From: a virus
IMG/VR virus record: IMGVR_UViG_3300035662_000066
Location: 1 to 38,491 of that record
Reading direction: 5' to 3' (one strand)
Length of the DNA stretch: 38,491 nt
The position numbers and the translations under genes are program-made. This document shows positions 1 to 8,448 of this stretch, one piece after another (within the stretch, counting starts at the first letter, position 1; each line of letters opens with the position of its first letter). The notes under the pieces are model-generated. The model searched no databases. It had not been told where the DNA came from and saw nothing but the letters and a program-made list of their open reading frames with translations.

Positions 1-127
1 TAATTCCAACGGAAACGGCAGACACAAATCCATTCTTGATTTTGTCATTTACCTTGCATGCCTTTTCATCGTTCATGTCCAATTGGATTGTGGCTTCCAA
101 GTTTTCACCATTCAAGAAAAATCCAAG
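1..127. repeat. Terminal direct repeat, left copy (circular assembly overlap)
   Basis: These bases are identical to the last 127 bases of the window. The repeat lies inside the protease reading frame, and joining the two copies restores one uninterrupted 441-codon frame. A length of exactly 127 equals a common maximum assembly k-mer, so this is most likely the overlap left when a circular or circularly permuted genome was assembled. It is probably not a biological terminal repeat. Confidence 0.95.
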
Positions 128-694
128 GCATTTTCCAATTGGCAAATAATCTGATTTGTGATTGATTAAGACAACAGGATTATTCATGTATGCCGTGTAA
201 TCAATTCCTGATGGAACAATGATTGTGCCGTATCTATCAACATCAGGTGTGCTGATGGTGAAAGACCAAATGCCATCATCCTTTTCTTCATATTCCTTTT
301 CATCATAATCGCGTTTCACCAAAGTGAATTCACGATGAATAACATTTTGCATATTCATTCCTTTTGATTCTTGTTTTGTTTTTGCTGATTCAATTATGTT
401 TCTTGACCATGTGAAGCCTGCATCACCACCCCACAAACCCCATGCAACACGCCCTTTGCTTGGGTATCCTTTTTCATCAGGTTCAAAGCCTTCTGCTTTC
501 TTGTCAACTTCATGCCTTGAAAAATATGAATACATCCTTTGCACAATGTCAAATGATAATGAATCACCATTGACAATTTGTCGTGCTCTGATTCTTCCAA
601 CTCGCGTTCCACCATCATGACCATCTTCAATCCATTTGATTGCACGGGCGGCTTCAATCTTCATGCCGTCTGTTGGTTTGTATTTTTCTGCCAT
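1..694 (-). CDS. Prohead protease, N-terminal part (gene continues at 38364)
   Basis: This is the first 231 codons of an HK97-type prohead maturation protease (family S78/U35). The gene starts with ATG at 694, two bases after the portal stop, and continues across the cut to 37733, giving 441 aa in all. Residues 15-100 form an extra N-terminal domain with the motifs YSYFSRHEV and GRVAWGLWGGDAG, which I recognise as a common appendage on phage head proteases. The protease core begins near residue 115. His179 (in VVLINHKSD) and Ser228 (in SAVSVGI) fit the catalytic His and Ser of the family. The enzyme would cleave the capsid N-terminal arm and scaffold during head maturation. Confidence 0.88.
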   Translation of the reverse strand, partial: MAEKYKPTDGMKIEAARAIKWIEDGHDGGTRVGRIRARQIVNGDSLSFDIVQRMYSYFSRHEVDKKAEGFEPDEKGYPSKGRVAWGLWGGDAGFTWSRNIIESAKTKQESKGMNMQNVIHREFTLVKRDYDEKEYEEKDDGIWSFTISTPDVDRYGTIIVPSGIDYTAYMNNPVVLINHKSDYLPIGKCLGFFLNGENLEATIQLDMNDEKACKVNDKIKNGFVSAVSVGI

Positions 695-696
695 GA

Positions 697-2739
697 CTAT
701 TTGTCCTGAACAGGAAACAAATAACAACGGCAATTCACTACATTGGAAACATCAACCGATGTTCCTCCCTGTGATCTTCCACATGGTCTGTCAATCAATG
801 AACCATCACGAAATTTGAACCAACCAAGTTCATTTTCAATTTGTCCATCCATACGCCTGTGACTTGGTCTGACTCTGCCATCCCTTTGTGAATTCCACAT
901 TGATTTGATTCCCATTCCTGTGAATACGCTTTTTTGCGTTCCTGTGGTCACTGATGTTGCCGTTGTCTGTGCAATCATATTTGTTCTTGATGTTGAAAGT
1001 GTCCTGAATTTCCTTTGCAAAATTTCATCAATCACTTCCTTTGGTTGTGTTGCATTTTCGGCAATGGTTTCAATGACATCATCTTTTATCAGGAACATTG
1101 AATCTTGAATTGACTCTGATATATTTGCATTCAAATCCCGTGTCATCTGTTGAATTTCCTGTCCTAATTGCCCTGTCAAATCTTCCATGCCCAAACCCAA
1201 ATCAGACAAAACCTGTTGCATGACAACTTGTGTTGATTCTGCAATTGTCAAATTCAATTCATTCAATTGTTCATCAGTTAAATTCATTGACATTTCAGGA
1301 TCATAGCCTTTTGCAACGGCTTCATCCGCTTGTATTTGGAATTGTTCAACAAATGACTTGACAAGAATTCCCAATTTTCCTGATATGCTTTCTGCCATTT
1401 CATCATATTGTCTCCATGATTCCGCCTTGGCATCTGCTGTTTGCATAGGGAATGATCGTGGCACAATAGTGTTTTTTGCCCCCTGCAATGCCCTTGGTTG
1501 AACGGAAACGCTATCAGGGGATGAAACTACTGTTGCAATAGGAACAACGCCATTGACAAGCATTGCAACATCACCACCTTGAATTGTGTCATACCCTCTT
1601 TCACGCCTTGCATCATTGATTGTTTTGATGCCATATTTCAATTCGAATTCTTCCTGCTTGATTTGGGAATCAACATCAGCAAATTCATACGGCTGTGCCT
1701 GAATCAATATGTCATCTTCGTATCTTCTGAAATGTCTTGTGAATTCCTCTGCCATGTAAATTGCAACAGGATCAATTGTCTGCTGTCTAAACACAGCATA
1801 TTGCACTTCTGCTGTTGCACGATTTTGGAATTCACCTGTGAGCATTCCTGTTGGAACCCCAAACACCTGTGCAATTTGCGATCTCACATCTTTTGAAATT
1901 GAATCATAAGACATTCCAATTTGTGATTCAGGTGGCATTGTCAATTGCAATCCACCATCAAGCAATGCACGCAATCTGTAATTTGGCAAAGCCTCATTCC
2001 ATTGCTCTTTCAATGTATTCCATAAGTCACCATCAACATTATCTGCTGATGTTGCAATCAATGGTGGAACGGCATCATTTGCAAAGAATCTTGCAAGATA
2101 ATCGGACACCTCTCTGTCAATGCTTGCATATGGCAACACGGCGGAAACAAGTCCTTTGCCGAATATATTCATGCCAATCATTTCATCAGGTTTGGAAGAT
2201 GCAGGAAACAAATTCGCAATGTGCATTACTTCATCTTCAGGCAAAGTAAATGCACCATCATTCGCGGATTGATATACATAACCTTTGATGAAATTGTCAC
2301 CACCCCTGATGACTCTCATTCGTGTTGGATTCAAAACCCACATTTGCAATGGAACATCATGTCCAAGTTTTGGTGTCCACACAAATGCATTGCCATTGAT
2401 GTCAAACCAATTCTGAATTGATTTGAAAATTTGCGAATAAGTGAAATATGGATTTGGATTTTTCATCAGGCGATTTACCCAATGACTATTTGATATTTCT
2501 TCCTTTTCCCAATTCAATTCACGATATGGTTTCATGTCAACAGACATCAATCCATTGGCACGCAATTGCAAACATGCAAAGACAGTGCCTGTTGCTGATG
2601 CAATCAATTCCTGTCCTGATGTGACAGATGTCATTCCCCTACCATCATTCAAATATCCAATTGGTGGTCTTTTGCGCTTTTCCTGAACACCGCCTGCAAT
2701 GAATTTCACACGCTCTAATATGTTTGCATAAAGTGACAT
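697..2739 (-). CDS. Portal protein fused to a C-terminal MuF-like domain
   Basis: This 680-aa protein has an N-terminal two-thirds that is an HK97/lambda-type portal. It has the early ATGTVFACLQLRANG segment, the FGVPTGMLTG motif and the YAVFRQQTIDPVA helix expected of a dodecameric portal. The last roughly 90 residues match the SPP1 gp7/MuF head-morphogenesis domain (MWNSQRDGRVRPSHRRMDG, then VNCRCYLFP). A long polar helical linker at about 440-590 joins the two. The portal is the DNA entry and exit vertex, and MuF proteins are minor capsid proteins packaged with it. I use ATG 2739; the frame can also begin at TTG 2745. Being single-chain, this protein is longer than usual portals of about 400-450 aa. 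Confidence 0.9.
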   Translation of the reverse strand: MSLYANILERVKFIAGGVQEKRKRPPIGYLNDGRGMTSVTSGQELIASATGTVFACLQLRANGLMSVDMKPYRELNWEKEEISNSHWVNRLMKNPNPYFTYSQIFKSIQNWFDINGNAFVWTPKLGHDVPLQMWVLNPTRMRVIRGGDNFIKGYVYQSANDGAFTLPEDEVMHIANLFPASSKPDEMIGMNIFGKGLVSAVLPYASIDREVSDYLARFFANDAVPPLIATSADNVDGDLWNTLKEQWNEALPNYRLRALLDGGLQLTMPPESQIGMSYDSISKDVRSQIAQVFGVPTGMLTGEFQNRATAEVQYAVFRQQTIDPVAIYMAEEFTRHFRRYEDDILIQAQPYEFADVDSQIKQEEFELKYGIKTINDARRERGYDTIQGGDVAMLVNGVVPIATVVSSPDSVSVQPRALQGAKNTIVPRSFPMQTADAKAESWRQYDEMAESISGKLGILVKSFVEQFQIQADEAVAKGYDPEMSMNLTDEQLNELNLTIAESTQVVMQQVLSDLGLGMEDLTGQLGQEIQQMTRDLNANISESIQDSMFLIKDDVIETIAENATQPKEVIDEILQRKFRTLSTSRTNMIAQTTATSVTTGTQKSVFTGMGIKSMWNSQRDGRVRPSHRRMDGQIENELGWFKFRDGSLIDRPCGRSQGGTSVDVSNVVNCRCYLFPVQDK

Positions 2740-2748
2740 TCTCAATTC

Positions 2749-3903
2749 CTATACATGAATACTTGGTGTTTTTCTTATGGCATTGAACGCCATTGACAAT
2801 GCATCAATCATGTCATCATGCCTATCTTGTTTTGTGCCTGTGAATGATAGCAATTCATCAGTGAATTCAGGAAGCAAATGTGGGACATGATAAACAAGCC
2901 CGCGTTCATATTTTGCTTCAATCGGTTGAAATCTTATCATCTTGTCTTTTGTGCTTGGAATCCCAATCACATTCATTCTGGTGTTTCTTTTGAGTTCTTG
3001 GACAAGCCATGCCTGTGCCTGATTTGATTCAATGGCAACAACCTTTGGTTTCCATTTGTCTTCCATTGCAATGATCCTTTCACCAATTTCAACAAATGTC
3101 CAACGCCCTCGCATCATTTCACAAACAACAACTTCATTCTTTGCAGTTATTCCAATGACACAAATTGCCGTGTAATCTGCTGTCTCTTTTTCACTGATTG
3201 CCAAATCCACACCAATATAGAATGATTTGCATTCCATTTGATTTGAAATGCGAATCCATTCACGCTTGATTTTCGCTGCATCCCTGTCAACATATTCCGC
3301 CAAATATTCCTGTGCAAAAACAAGTGATGGCATCGAGTCTCTTTGTTGGTTCACTTCATCAGCATCAATCAATGGGTTGTCATATGTTGTGAAATGAAAT
3401 GACTGCCAATCATCAAACTTGTTTTGCATTGAATCAAGTTCTGAAAAATGATTCTTTCCTTTTGGTGTTGAAAAGAAAAATGAATCACCACGGTAATCAG
3501 TTAGCATAGGACGCAAAACAAAATTCCAATCATCTTCTGCATTGTCACAATATGCCCATTCATCTCCAATCATTCTATGGTATTTTGAACCTCGCAATGC
3601 ATCAGCACGCCAAATGCCTTTCAAGTGCAGGAATGATTCACCAAGTCTAATTTCGCCTTCCTTGCATTCTGCACCAACGGCAGTGAACATGTTCTTGGCT
3701 TCCTGATATCTGCCTTTCAATTCTTCATTCGATGGTGCCGTGTATAGAACCTTTGTGCCTTGCATTCCAACCATTGTTTCCAATGCCAATGCAAAAGCAA
3801 GTGTTGATTTTCCCCAACGCCTGCCACATCTAACAACATTGAATCTTTTGCGTTGATTCATCACTTCCATTTGTGTCTTATGTAGAGTGACATCAATTTG
3901 CAT
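2749..3903 (-). CDS. terL: Terminase large subunit
   Basis: This 384-aa packaging motor has an ATPase followed by a nuclease. The Walker A motif is CGRRWGKST at 26-34, Walker B is MIGDEW at 111-116, and the coupling motif STPKG is at 145-149. The C-terminal RNase H-like nuclease shows Asp233 (IGVDLAISE), Glu292 (AIESN) and the HDDMIDALS cluster at 362-370. It is shorter than many large terminases (about 420-550 aa), but every essential motif is present. It overlaps the small subunit by 11 bp and lies just upstream of the portal, the usual order. No cohesive-end signal was recognised, so headful packaging is my inference. Confidence 0.95.
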   Translation of the reverse strand: MQIDVTLHKTQMEVMNQRKRFNVVRCGRRWGKSTLAFALALETMVGMQGTKVLYTAPSNEELKGRYQEAKNMFTAVGAECKEGEIRLGESFLHLKGIWRADALRGSKYHRMIGDEWAYCDNAEDDWNFVLRPMLTDYRGDSFFFSTPKGKNHFSELDSMQNKFDDWQSFHFTTYDNPLIDADEVNQQRDSMPSLVFAQEYLAEYVDRDAAKIKREWIRISNQMECKSFYIGVDLAISEKETADYTAICVIGITAKNEVVVCEMMRGRWTFVEIGERIIAMEDKWKPKVVAIESNQAQAWLVQELKRNTRMNVIGIPSTKDKMIRFQPIEAKYERGLVYHVPHLLPEFTDELLSFTGTKQDRHDDMIDALSMAFNAIRKTPSIHV

Positions 3904-4255
3904 CCATCTGATTCCATTTAATTGTCAATGCGTCTTCCTTTTGCTTTGTTTCCTTTGGCACGCCTGATAGTCTTGCAGCTTCATCATCTGTTGCAATCAA
4001 TTTCATCAAGGCAACTTGCAATGTTGCATTCTCGGATTGATACCACTTTTTGCGCATGTTTGCTTTCATGCTGATTCTGTTCTTTGCCAATCTTGCTTTT
4101 ATGTCATTAAGTTCATTAGATTCAGGCGGGAAAAAAGAATAGAATGTTGGTGCTGAACATGGCAACAATCCAACAATATCATCAATGAAAATCAAGTGAT
4201 GTTTCTCAATCAGTTCCAATGATTCTTTCAATATGGTTTCTTTTTTATATGCCAT
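3893..4255 (-). CDS. Probable terminase small subunit
   Basis: This 120-aa protein sits directly upstream of the large terminase and overlaps it by 11 bp. The N-terminal half reads as a helix-turn-helix region (LIFIDDIVGLLPCSAPTFYSFF). The middle (NRISMKANMRKKWYQ) resembles a short family found next to large terminases in Bacteroidota phages. The C-terminus is polar and probably contacts the large subunit. The role would be recognition of phage DNA to start packaging. The assignment rests on position and remembered family resemblance. Confidence 0.75.
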   Translation of the reverse strand: MAYKKETILKESLELIEKHHLIFIDDIVGLLPCSAPTFYSFFPPESNELNDIKARLAKNRISMKANMRKKWYQSENATLQVALMKLIATDDEAARLSGVPKETKQKEDALTIKWNQMDAN

Positions 4256-4256
4256 T

Positions 4257-5282
4257 TCATTTGAACCATTGCAAATAGATTTGATGCGCTATCTGTGCAG
4301 TCATTACAGGCGGAACAGACATACCAATCAAATACATTGGACGCATATTTTGAAAAGAATAATCAAATGGAAATGTGCCAATTAATTTGACTTCATTATC
4401 TGATATCTTTCTTTTCTCTGTTGAATGAAAAAAACCTTCACATTGATTCGCGGTAATCGTATTGCAAACTTGAGTATCTGATAATCTGATTGATGAAAAA
4501 TTATTTCCATTACTAACGGTTGCAAAACTTTTGCCCTGTTCACATTTTTCCCACATCATTGATCTTTGCCCATTTATACCTATAGGCAATCCAGTTTCTT
4601 TTATTTTGCCAAATGGAATTGCATCTTCACTAAATTGCAAATCTAATTTTGGAAAATTCATGTCGTTGCGTTGGCAAATGAAAAAGACTCTTTCACGCTT
4701 TTGTGGAACACCCATTGATGCTGCATTCAAAAGAAACAACTGCACTTTATATCCTGCATCCTCAAAACCTTTTTTGATTTTGTGAACATAGGCTTTTGCA
4801 TTTCCTGAAATCAATCCTTTCACATTTTCAGCAATCACAACTTTTGGCTGTAATTTCTTTGCAAGAGCAATGTAATCAAAAAACAAATCATCCAATCTTT
4901 GATGCGCTTGTCCTTCGCGAAATACTTTTTCTTTTCCCCAATCCTTTTCTCTGTTTCCTGCCATTGAAAATGATGAACACGGCGGACTGCCATCAAGTAA
5001 GTCAAGTGAGAATAATTCATCAGGCAAATCATCTCTTTTGACAAATTCCCTTATGTCCTGAACATACAAATATTTTGGACTGTGATTTGCTTTGTATATT
5101 GATGCAACCTGTGGATCAATTTCAACACCGCCCAAATGTTCAAAGCCTGCCAATTTATATCCCATTGTTGAACCGCCACCACAGATGAAAGTTCCAAACA
5201 CTTTCAATCCATGATAGTCAATTTCTTTTGCTGGATAACCATCGGCAAGACGCCATTTATATGCAAACTTGTGTTTAGTCAT
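4257..5282 (-). CDS. DNA (cytosine-5) methyltransferase
   Basis: This 341-aa C5 methyltransferase has the standard motif order. The AdoMet-binding motif I is FGTFICGGGSTMGYKLAGF at about 29-47, GVEID is at 52-56, the catalytic PC (Cys102) is in DGSPPCSSFS, ENV is at 152-154 and QKRER is at 194-198. A target-recognition region of about 100 residues follows, then a C-terminal motif region. No cognate restriction endonuclease is visible, so it is an orphan enzyme. It overlaps the ParB-like gene by 8 bp and directly precedes the terminase genes in the late unit. Protection of phage DNA from host restriction before packaging is the natural inference. Confidence 0.93.
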   Translation of the reverse strand: MTKHKFAYKWRLADGYPAKEIDYHGLKVFGTFICGGGSTMGYKLAGFEHLGGVEIDPQVASIYKANHSPKYLYVQDIREFVKRDDLPDELFSLDLLDGSPPCSSFSMAGNREKDWGKEKVFREGQAHQRLDDLFFDYIALAKKLQPKVVIAENVKGLISGNAKAYVHKIKKGFEDAGYKVQLFLLNAASMGVPQKRERVFFICQRNDMNFPKLDLQFSEDAIPFGKIKETGLPIGINGQRSMMWEKCEQGKSFATVSNGNNFSSIRLSDTQVCNTITANQCEGFFHSTEKRKISDNEVKLIGTFPFDYSFQNMRPMYLIGMSVPPVMTAQIAHQIYLQWFK

Positions 5283-5823
5283 TGCCTAATAACTTCCATA
5301 CTGCCTGTTCTGGTGTTGATGCTATTTTTGCCAATTGCTCTTTCACAATCCAATATTCATCTTCTGTGAAATTCAATTTGATTGACATTTGTTTGTCAAG
5401 TTCATCAATATCAATTTCTTTGTTCTTGTCTGAATAATCTTCATCAATATCCATATTGACAGGCAAATCCAATCCCCATTCTTGTAATTGAATTGCATCC
5501 CATTCATTCGCCAATTCTTCATGATTCCATTCACCAAAATTCACATTGTCTTTGATCAGGAATTGTGCCTTTTGTTCCTCAGTCCATTCATCAGCAACAA
5601 TCACAGGCAATTCTTTGATGCCAAGTTCCTTTGCTGCCTTCAATCTCATGTTGCCACCCAATACAACAAACTTTCCATCTTTGTCAGTGAAAACAACCAA
5701 TGGTCTTTTTTCGAGCATGTCGGGAAAATCTTCAATGCTCTTTTTCAGTTTGTTGAATTTTTCATCACGAATCACACGCGGATTTTTCGGATTGTTTTTT
5801 AATTTTGTCAATGCCACCTTCAT
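5275..5823 (-). CDS. ParB/sulfiredoxin-fold domain protein paired with the C5 methyltransferase
   Basis: This 182-aa protein begins with a ParB-like nuclease-fold domain: LKNNPKNPRVI, then the diagnostic VVLGGNMRLKAAKELG and VIVADEWTEEQK segments. The C-terminal part is acidic and has no helix-turn-helix comparable to plasmid ParB. I choose ATG 5823 because it overlaps the previous stop as ATGA; the longer upstream extension is spurious. ParB-fold proteins are often encoded beside phage methyltransferases, where they may act as a DNA-binding partner, a CTPase or a nuclease. Which of these applies cannot be seen here. Confidence 0.82.
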   Translation of the reverse strand: MKVALTKLKNNPKNPRVIRDEKFNKLKKSIEDFPDMLEKRPLVVFTDKDGKFVVLGGNMRLKAAKELGIKELPVIVADEWTEEQKAQFLIKDNVNFGEWNHEELANEWDAIQLQEWGLDLPVNMDIDEDYSDKNKEIDIDELDKQMSIKLNFTEDEYWIVKEQLAKIASTPEQAVWKLLGND

Positions 5824-6302
5824 CTTGATGCTCCCAATATGCCAATGCCCAAACCAATGGCAAATGCTGAAATGATCCAACCAATATCTGTTGTTTTGCT
5901 TTCCTGAATAACAGGTATTTCAATTGTCTTTGTCAATATGGAATCTGGTCTTGGTTTGACTACCATACTGAAAAACGATTTGTCAAATGGCACATGTGAG
6001 AATGCAACTTGAATTGTATCCCCTGTTGTCGTGATAACTGAATCAGCCTGTGCAATGAATGCTGAATCACATGGCAATTGCTCTTTGACATACATTGTGT
6101 CATGATAGGGTACCAATATTTGCTTCACACGGACTTCAGGTTTAACGAAAACAGGTCTTTCGATAGTTTGTATGCTTTTAATAGTATCGTGTCTTAGAAT
6201 CGATTTATAGCCCTTTTCTTGACATCCTATGCCAAATAGGAATCCTGCAATCGATGCCATTGCAAGCATTGCCCAAATGATTCTATTCATGTTGTCTTTC
6301 AT
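5820..6302 (-). CDS. Candidate unimolecular spanin (lipoprotein-like N-terminus, C-terminal membrane helix)
   Basis: This 160-aa protein starts with a hydrophobic segment (about 8-26) ending in FGIGC, with Cys27 placed like a lipoprotein acylation site. It ends with a second membrane helix (about 139-157, WIISAFAIGLGIGILGA). The 110-residue middle is polar and beta-prone and contains LPCDSAFIAQADS and a KPRPDSI stretch. Outer-membrane anchor, periplasmic span and inner-membrane anchor is the layout of unimolecular spanins such as T1 gp11. The lipobox is imperfect because position -3 is Gly. Similar proteins occur in Bacteroidota phages without assigned function, so the spanin role is an inference. 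Confidence 0.5.
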   Translation of the reverse strand: MKDNMNRIIWAMLAMASIAGFLFGIGCQEKGYKSILRHDTIKSIQTIERPVFVKPEVRVKQILVPYHDTMYVKEQLPCDSAFIAQADSVITTTGDTIQVAFSHVPFDKSFFSMVVKPRPDSILTKTIEIPVIQESKTTDIGWIISAFAIGLGIGILGASR

Positions 6303-7162
6303 TTCATCACCTTACCATGTTCAATGATCATGTTCTGCATCTGTCCATCTTCATGAATGATTGCAAAACCATGATTGCTTTGTGAATGCATCATATATCC
6401 CCTTTTAAGCTTCGACAAGGTGCCAATTGAATCACACCTTATGAATTCACCATCCAATGTCTTTTTTCGCGCTGTGGATGTTTTATGCAAATGTCCAATG
6501 GCACAATTCGACATGACTTTATTCATCAATGCCTGTGCAGGTGACATTCCACTGACTTTCAATTCATGTCCATGTGCAAGCCAAATTGAATTCACCATCA
6601 TCAATTGCATTGAATCAACAAATGCAATTCCCTTTTGCTTTAACTCCAAGAGTGAAATCCAATCAACAATTCCTGCAAATTGTTCAGCCTTTTCCATGAT
6701 GTATCTTTCAAGTCTGTCTTCATGATTCCCAACTTTGAAATACAATTTGGCATTTGGGAATTGCTTTTGCAAGTTATCCATGAAGTTTCTTGCAAGTTTT
6801 AATTCCATCACAAATTCAATATCATCTTTTCTCTTTGCCCATCTTGACAATTTGTGTGCATCAATCAAGTCACCATTCAAAATGATGTTTTCAGGCTTTT
6901 CTTTTGCCAAATACATGATGCATGCTGTGATTGCATCAATGTCATGGAACCCCAAATGAATATCACATAAAACGGCTGTTTTCCCTGTGATGATTATTTC
7001 ATCAGGAATTTCATTTTTGCCATCTTCCATTTGCATCAACCAAGCAGGAACAATATCTGATTCATCAATCATTCCGTGCCTGTGTTGCATCAACATTTCA
7101 ATTTCCTGCTCGGACAATCGGAATCTGTTTGCACTATCAGATGTGTTTTTTGTCTTAGCCAT
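6299..7162 (-). CDS. Calcineurin-like metallophosphoesterase
   Basis: This 287-aa protein has the full metallophosphoesterase metal-site series: DIH at 67-69, GD at 97-98 (ILNGDLID), GNHE at 145-148, HGHE at 197-200 and GHLH at 223-226. The N-terminal 55 residues are a separate polar helical extension. It overlaps the neighbouring genes at both ends (8 bp with the gene before it, ATGA with the spanin candidate). Phage members of this fold include protein phosphatases and DNA or RNA phosphodiesterases. The sequence does not decide the substrate, and its place in the late unit is unusual for a DNA-processing enzyme. Confidence 0.9.
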   Translation of the reverse strand: MAKTKNTSDSANRFRLSEQEIEMLMQHRHGMIDESDIVPAWLMQMEDGKNEIPDEIIITGKTAVLCDIHLGFHDIDAITACIMYLAKEKPENIILNGDLIDAHKLSRWAKRKDDIEFVMELKLARNFMDNLQKQFPNAKLYFKVGNHEDRLERYIMEKAEQFAGIVDWISLLELKQKGIAFVDSMQLMMVNSIWLAHGHELKVSGMSPAQALMNKVMSNCAIGHLHKTSTARKKTLDGEFIRCDSIGTLSKLKRGYMMHSQSNHGFAIIHEDGQMQNMIIEHGKVMK

Positions 7163-7376
7163 TATTTGCTATGCTTTGCAAAATGATTTGTTTGGCGTCG
7201 TCCTCTGTCCCATTTATGCCCGTTTCCGTATTCCAAATATTGCCGTTTTCGTCTATAAATTTCCATAGCATTACGGGAAATGGTTTTCCATATTCAATTG
7301 GGTTTCTATCAGCATCAAATGAAATTGCAGGCGTGTTTTCGGCTTCAATTTTTTTTTGTAGTTCTAAATTCATCAT
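7155..7376 (-). CDS. Small protein following the tail fibre (tail-fibre assembly-like?)
   Basis: This 73-aa protein starts at ATG 7376, overlapping the fibre stop as ATGA. The central part, PVMLWKFIDENGNIWN, is a short beta-rich segment. Nothing identifies its function. Small genes translationally coupled to a fibre gene are often fibre chaperones or tip proteins, and I offer that only as a possibility. Confidence 0.6.
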   Translation of the reverse strand: MMNLELQKKIEAENTPAISFDADRNPIEYGKPFPVMLWKFIDENGNIWNTETGINGTEDDAKQIILQSIANNG

Positions 7377-8170
7377 GGCATCTCCCATACAATTAATTGA
7401 CTTTTTGCCAATATTATTGAACCCGTTGCATTACTTGAGCCTTGACACCAACGCAATCTAAGTGTGAAATTACTTGTTAAATTAACAACGCCGCGTATTT
7501 GGTGCAAAACTGGTATGCCCTGTGTCATGCCGTGTGAATTTGCGAATGCCACTGTTGTACCATCTGCTATCTGTCTTGAATTTGCACCGTTTTCAAAGAA
7601 ATTCCAAGACCCTTGGCTATTACCCGCTACTGCTAATTGATAACCTGGCGTGCCTGAAGAGTCTGTTCTATCAAGCAAAAGGTTAAAATTGAAAATATAT
7701 GTTTTATTCGCTGTTAACGCTTGATATAAGTGGTCATCATCTTGCAATGTTGTTGAGCTTGTAACAGTTTCGTTTGCAGTTTTTGTCACTACAAATGTCG
7801 GAGCACCTGGAGAACCGCCGCTTGCAGAAATTGTATTGCCTGCTAATGTTAATCCACTGCCAATTGTTATTTCTTCAATATCACCCGCGCCTGATGATGC
7901 CCTTCCGAGCAATCGCGATGTTGCACTAACATTTTGAATCTTTGCATAGGTTACTGCATCATTGTCAATTGTAAATGTTGCGCCGCCACCTGAAACAGTT
8001 ATGTCACCTTTATCGCCATCTGATACTCCACCTGTAATCAATATGCCGCCTGCTGTTGTACCATCGCCAATATACAAAGTTTTTGTATCAGTTGTGAATA
8101 TAGGTTCACCTTCGGCAGGTGTTATTGCCGTTCTGCCTGAATTTGTTCCGCGTCTTAGTTTCAATGCCAT
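7373..8170 (-). CDS. Tail fibre / receptor-binding protein candidate
   Basis: This 265-aa protein opens with LKLRRGTNSGRTAITPAEG and LYIGDGTT. This is a recognisable N-terminal virion-attachment module shared with Mtd-like and many other fibre proteins. Residues 45-110 are low-complexity beta-helix-like Gly/Ser/Thr sequence. The C-terminal 150 residues form a distinct beta-rich domain (YQLAVAGNSQGSWNFF, LRLRWCQGSS) that is the likely receptor-binding head. No reverse transcriptase or template repeat is present, so it is not part of a diversity-generating retroelement. Confidence 0.75.
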   Translation of the reverse strand: MALKLRRGTNSGRTAITPAEGEPIFTTDTKTLYIGDGTTAGGILITGGVSDGDKGDITVSGGGATFTIDNDAVTYAKIQNVSATSRLLGRASSGAGDIEEITIGSGLTLAGNTISASGGSPGAPTFVVTKTANETVTSSTTLQDDDHLYQALTANKTYIFNFNLLLDRTDSSGTPGYQLAVAGNSQGSWNFFENGANSRQIADGTTVAFANSHGMTQGIPVLHQIRGVVNLTSNFTLRLRWCQGSSNATGSIILAKSQLIVWEMP

Positions 8171-8171
8171 C

Positions 8172-8432
8172 TTAAAATGCTCCCAAATCTAAATTGTAAT
8201 TTGCAGGGCTGTCAAATGTTCCAAAGTCATAAAATGTACCTAAATCAATATCAGAACCTGCAACCGAAATCCAAGACAAATTTCCTGAACCATCAGTGGA
8301 TAAAACCTGTCCATTGGTTCCACCTGTTATTGTCAATTTTGTTGTGGTGGTGTCAATGTCATTTGATGTGTCAATTGTCTTGCTTTGAATAACATCAGGC
8401 AATTGTCCATTTTTTAATTTCGTTATTGGCAT
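8172..8432 (-). CDS. Short fibre-module protein
   Basis: This 86-aa protein lies between two fibre genes. It begins PITKLKNGQLPDVIQSKTI and has TITGGTNGQVLSTDGSGNLSW, a repeat-like fibre segment often seen in trimeric shafts, then an acidic, aromatic C-terminus (DLGTFYDFGTFDS). It is probably a small fibre or tip component. No catalytic motif is seen. Confidence 0.65.
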   Translation of the reverse strand: MPITKLKNGQLPDVIQSKTIDTSNDIDTTTTKLTITGGTNGQVLSTDGSGNLSWISVAGSDIDLGTFYDFGTFDSPANYNLDLGAF

Positions 8433-8448
8433 CCCTATACCCTTTCAA

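Noticed and set aside
1-127. Biological direct terminal repeat of T7 type
   Set aside because: The length equals a common assembly k-mer, the repeat is inside a gene and lies away from the terminase genes.
394-657. Minus-strand 87-codon frame near the left end
   Set aside because: It is an alternative frame inside the N-terminal part of the protease, whose own frame is intact and has recognisable domains.
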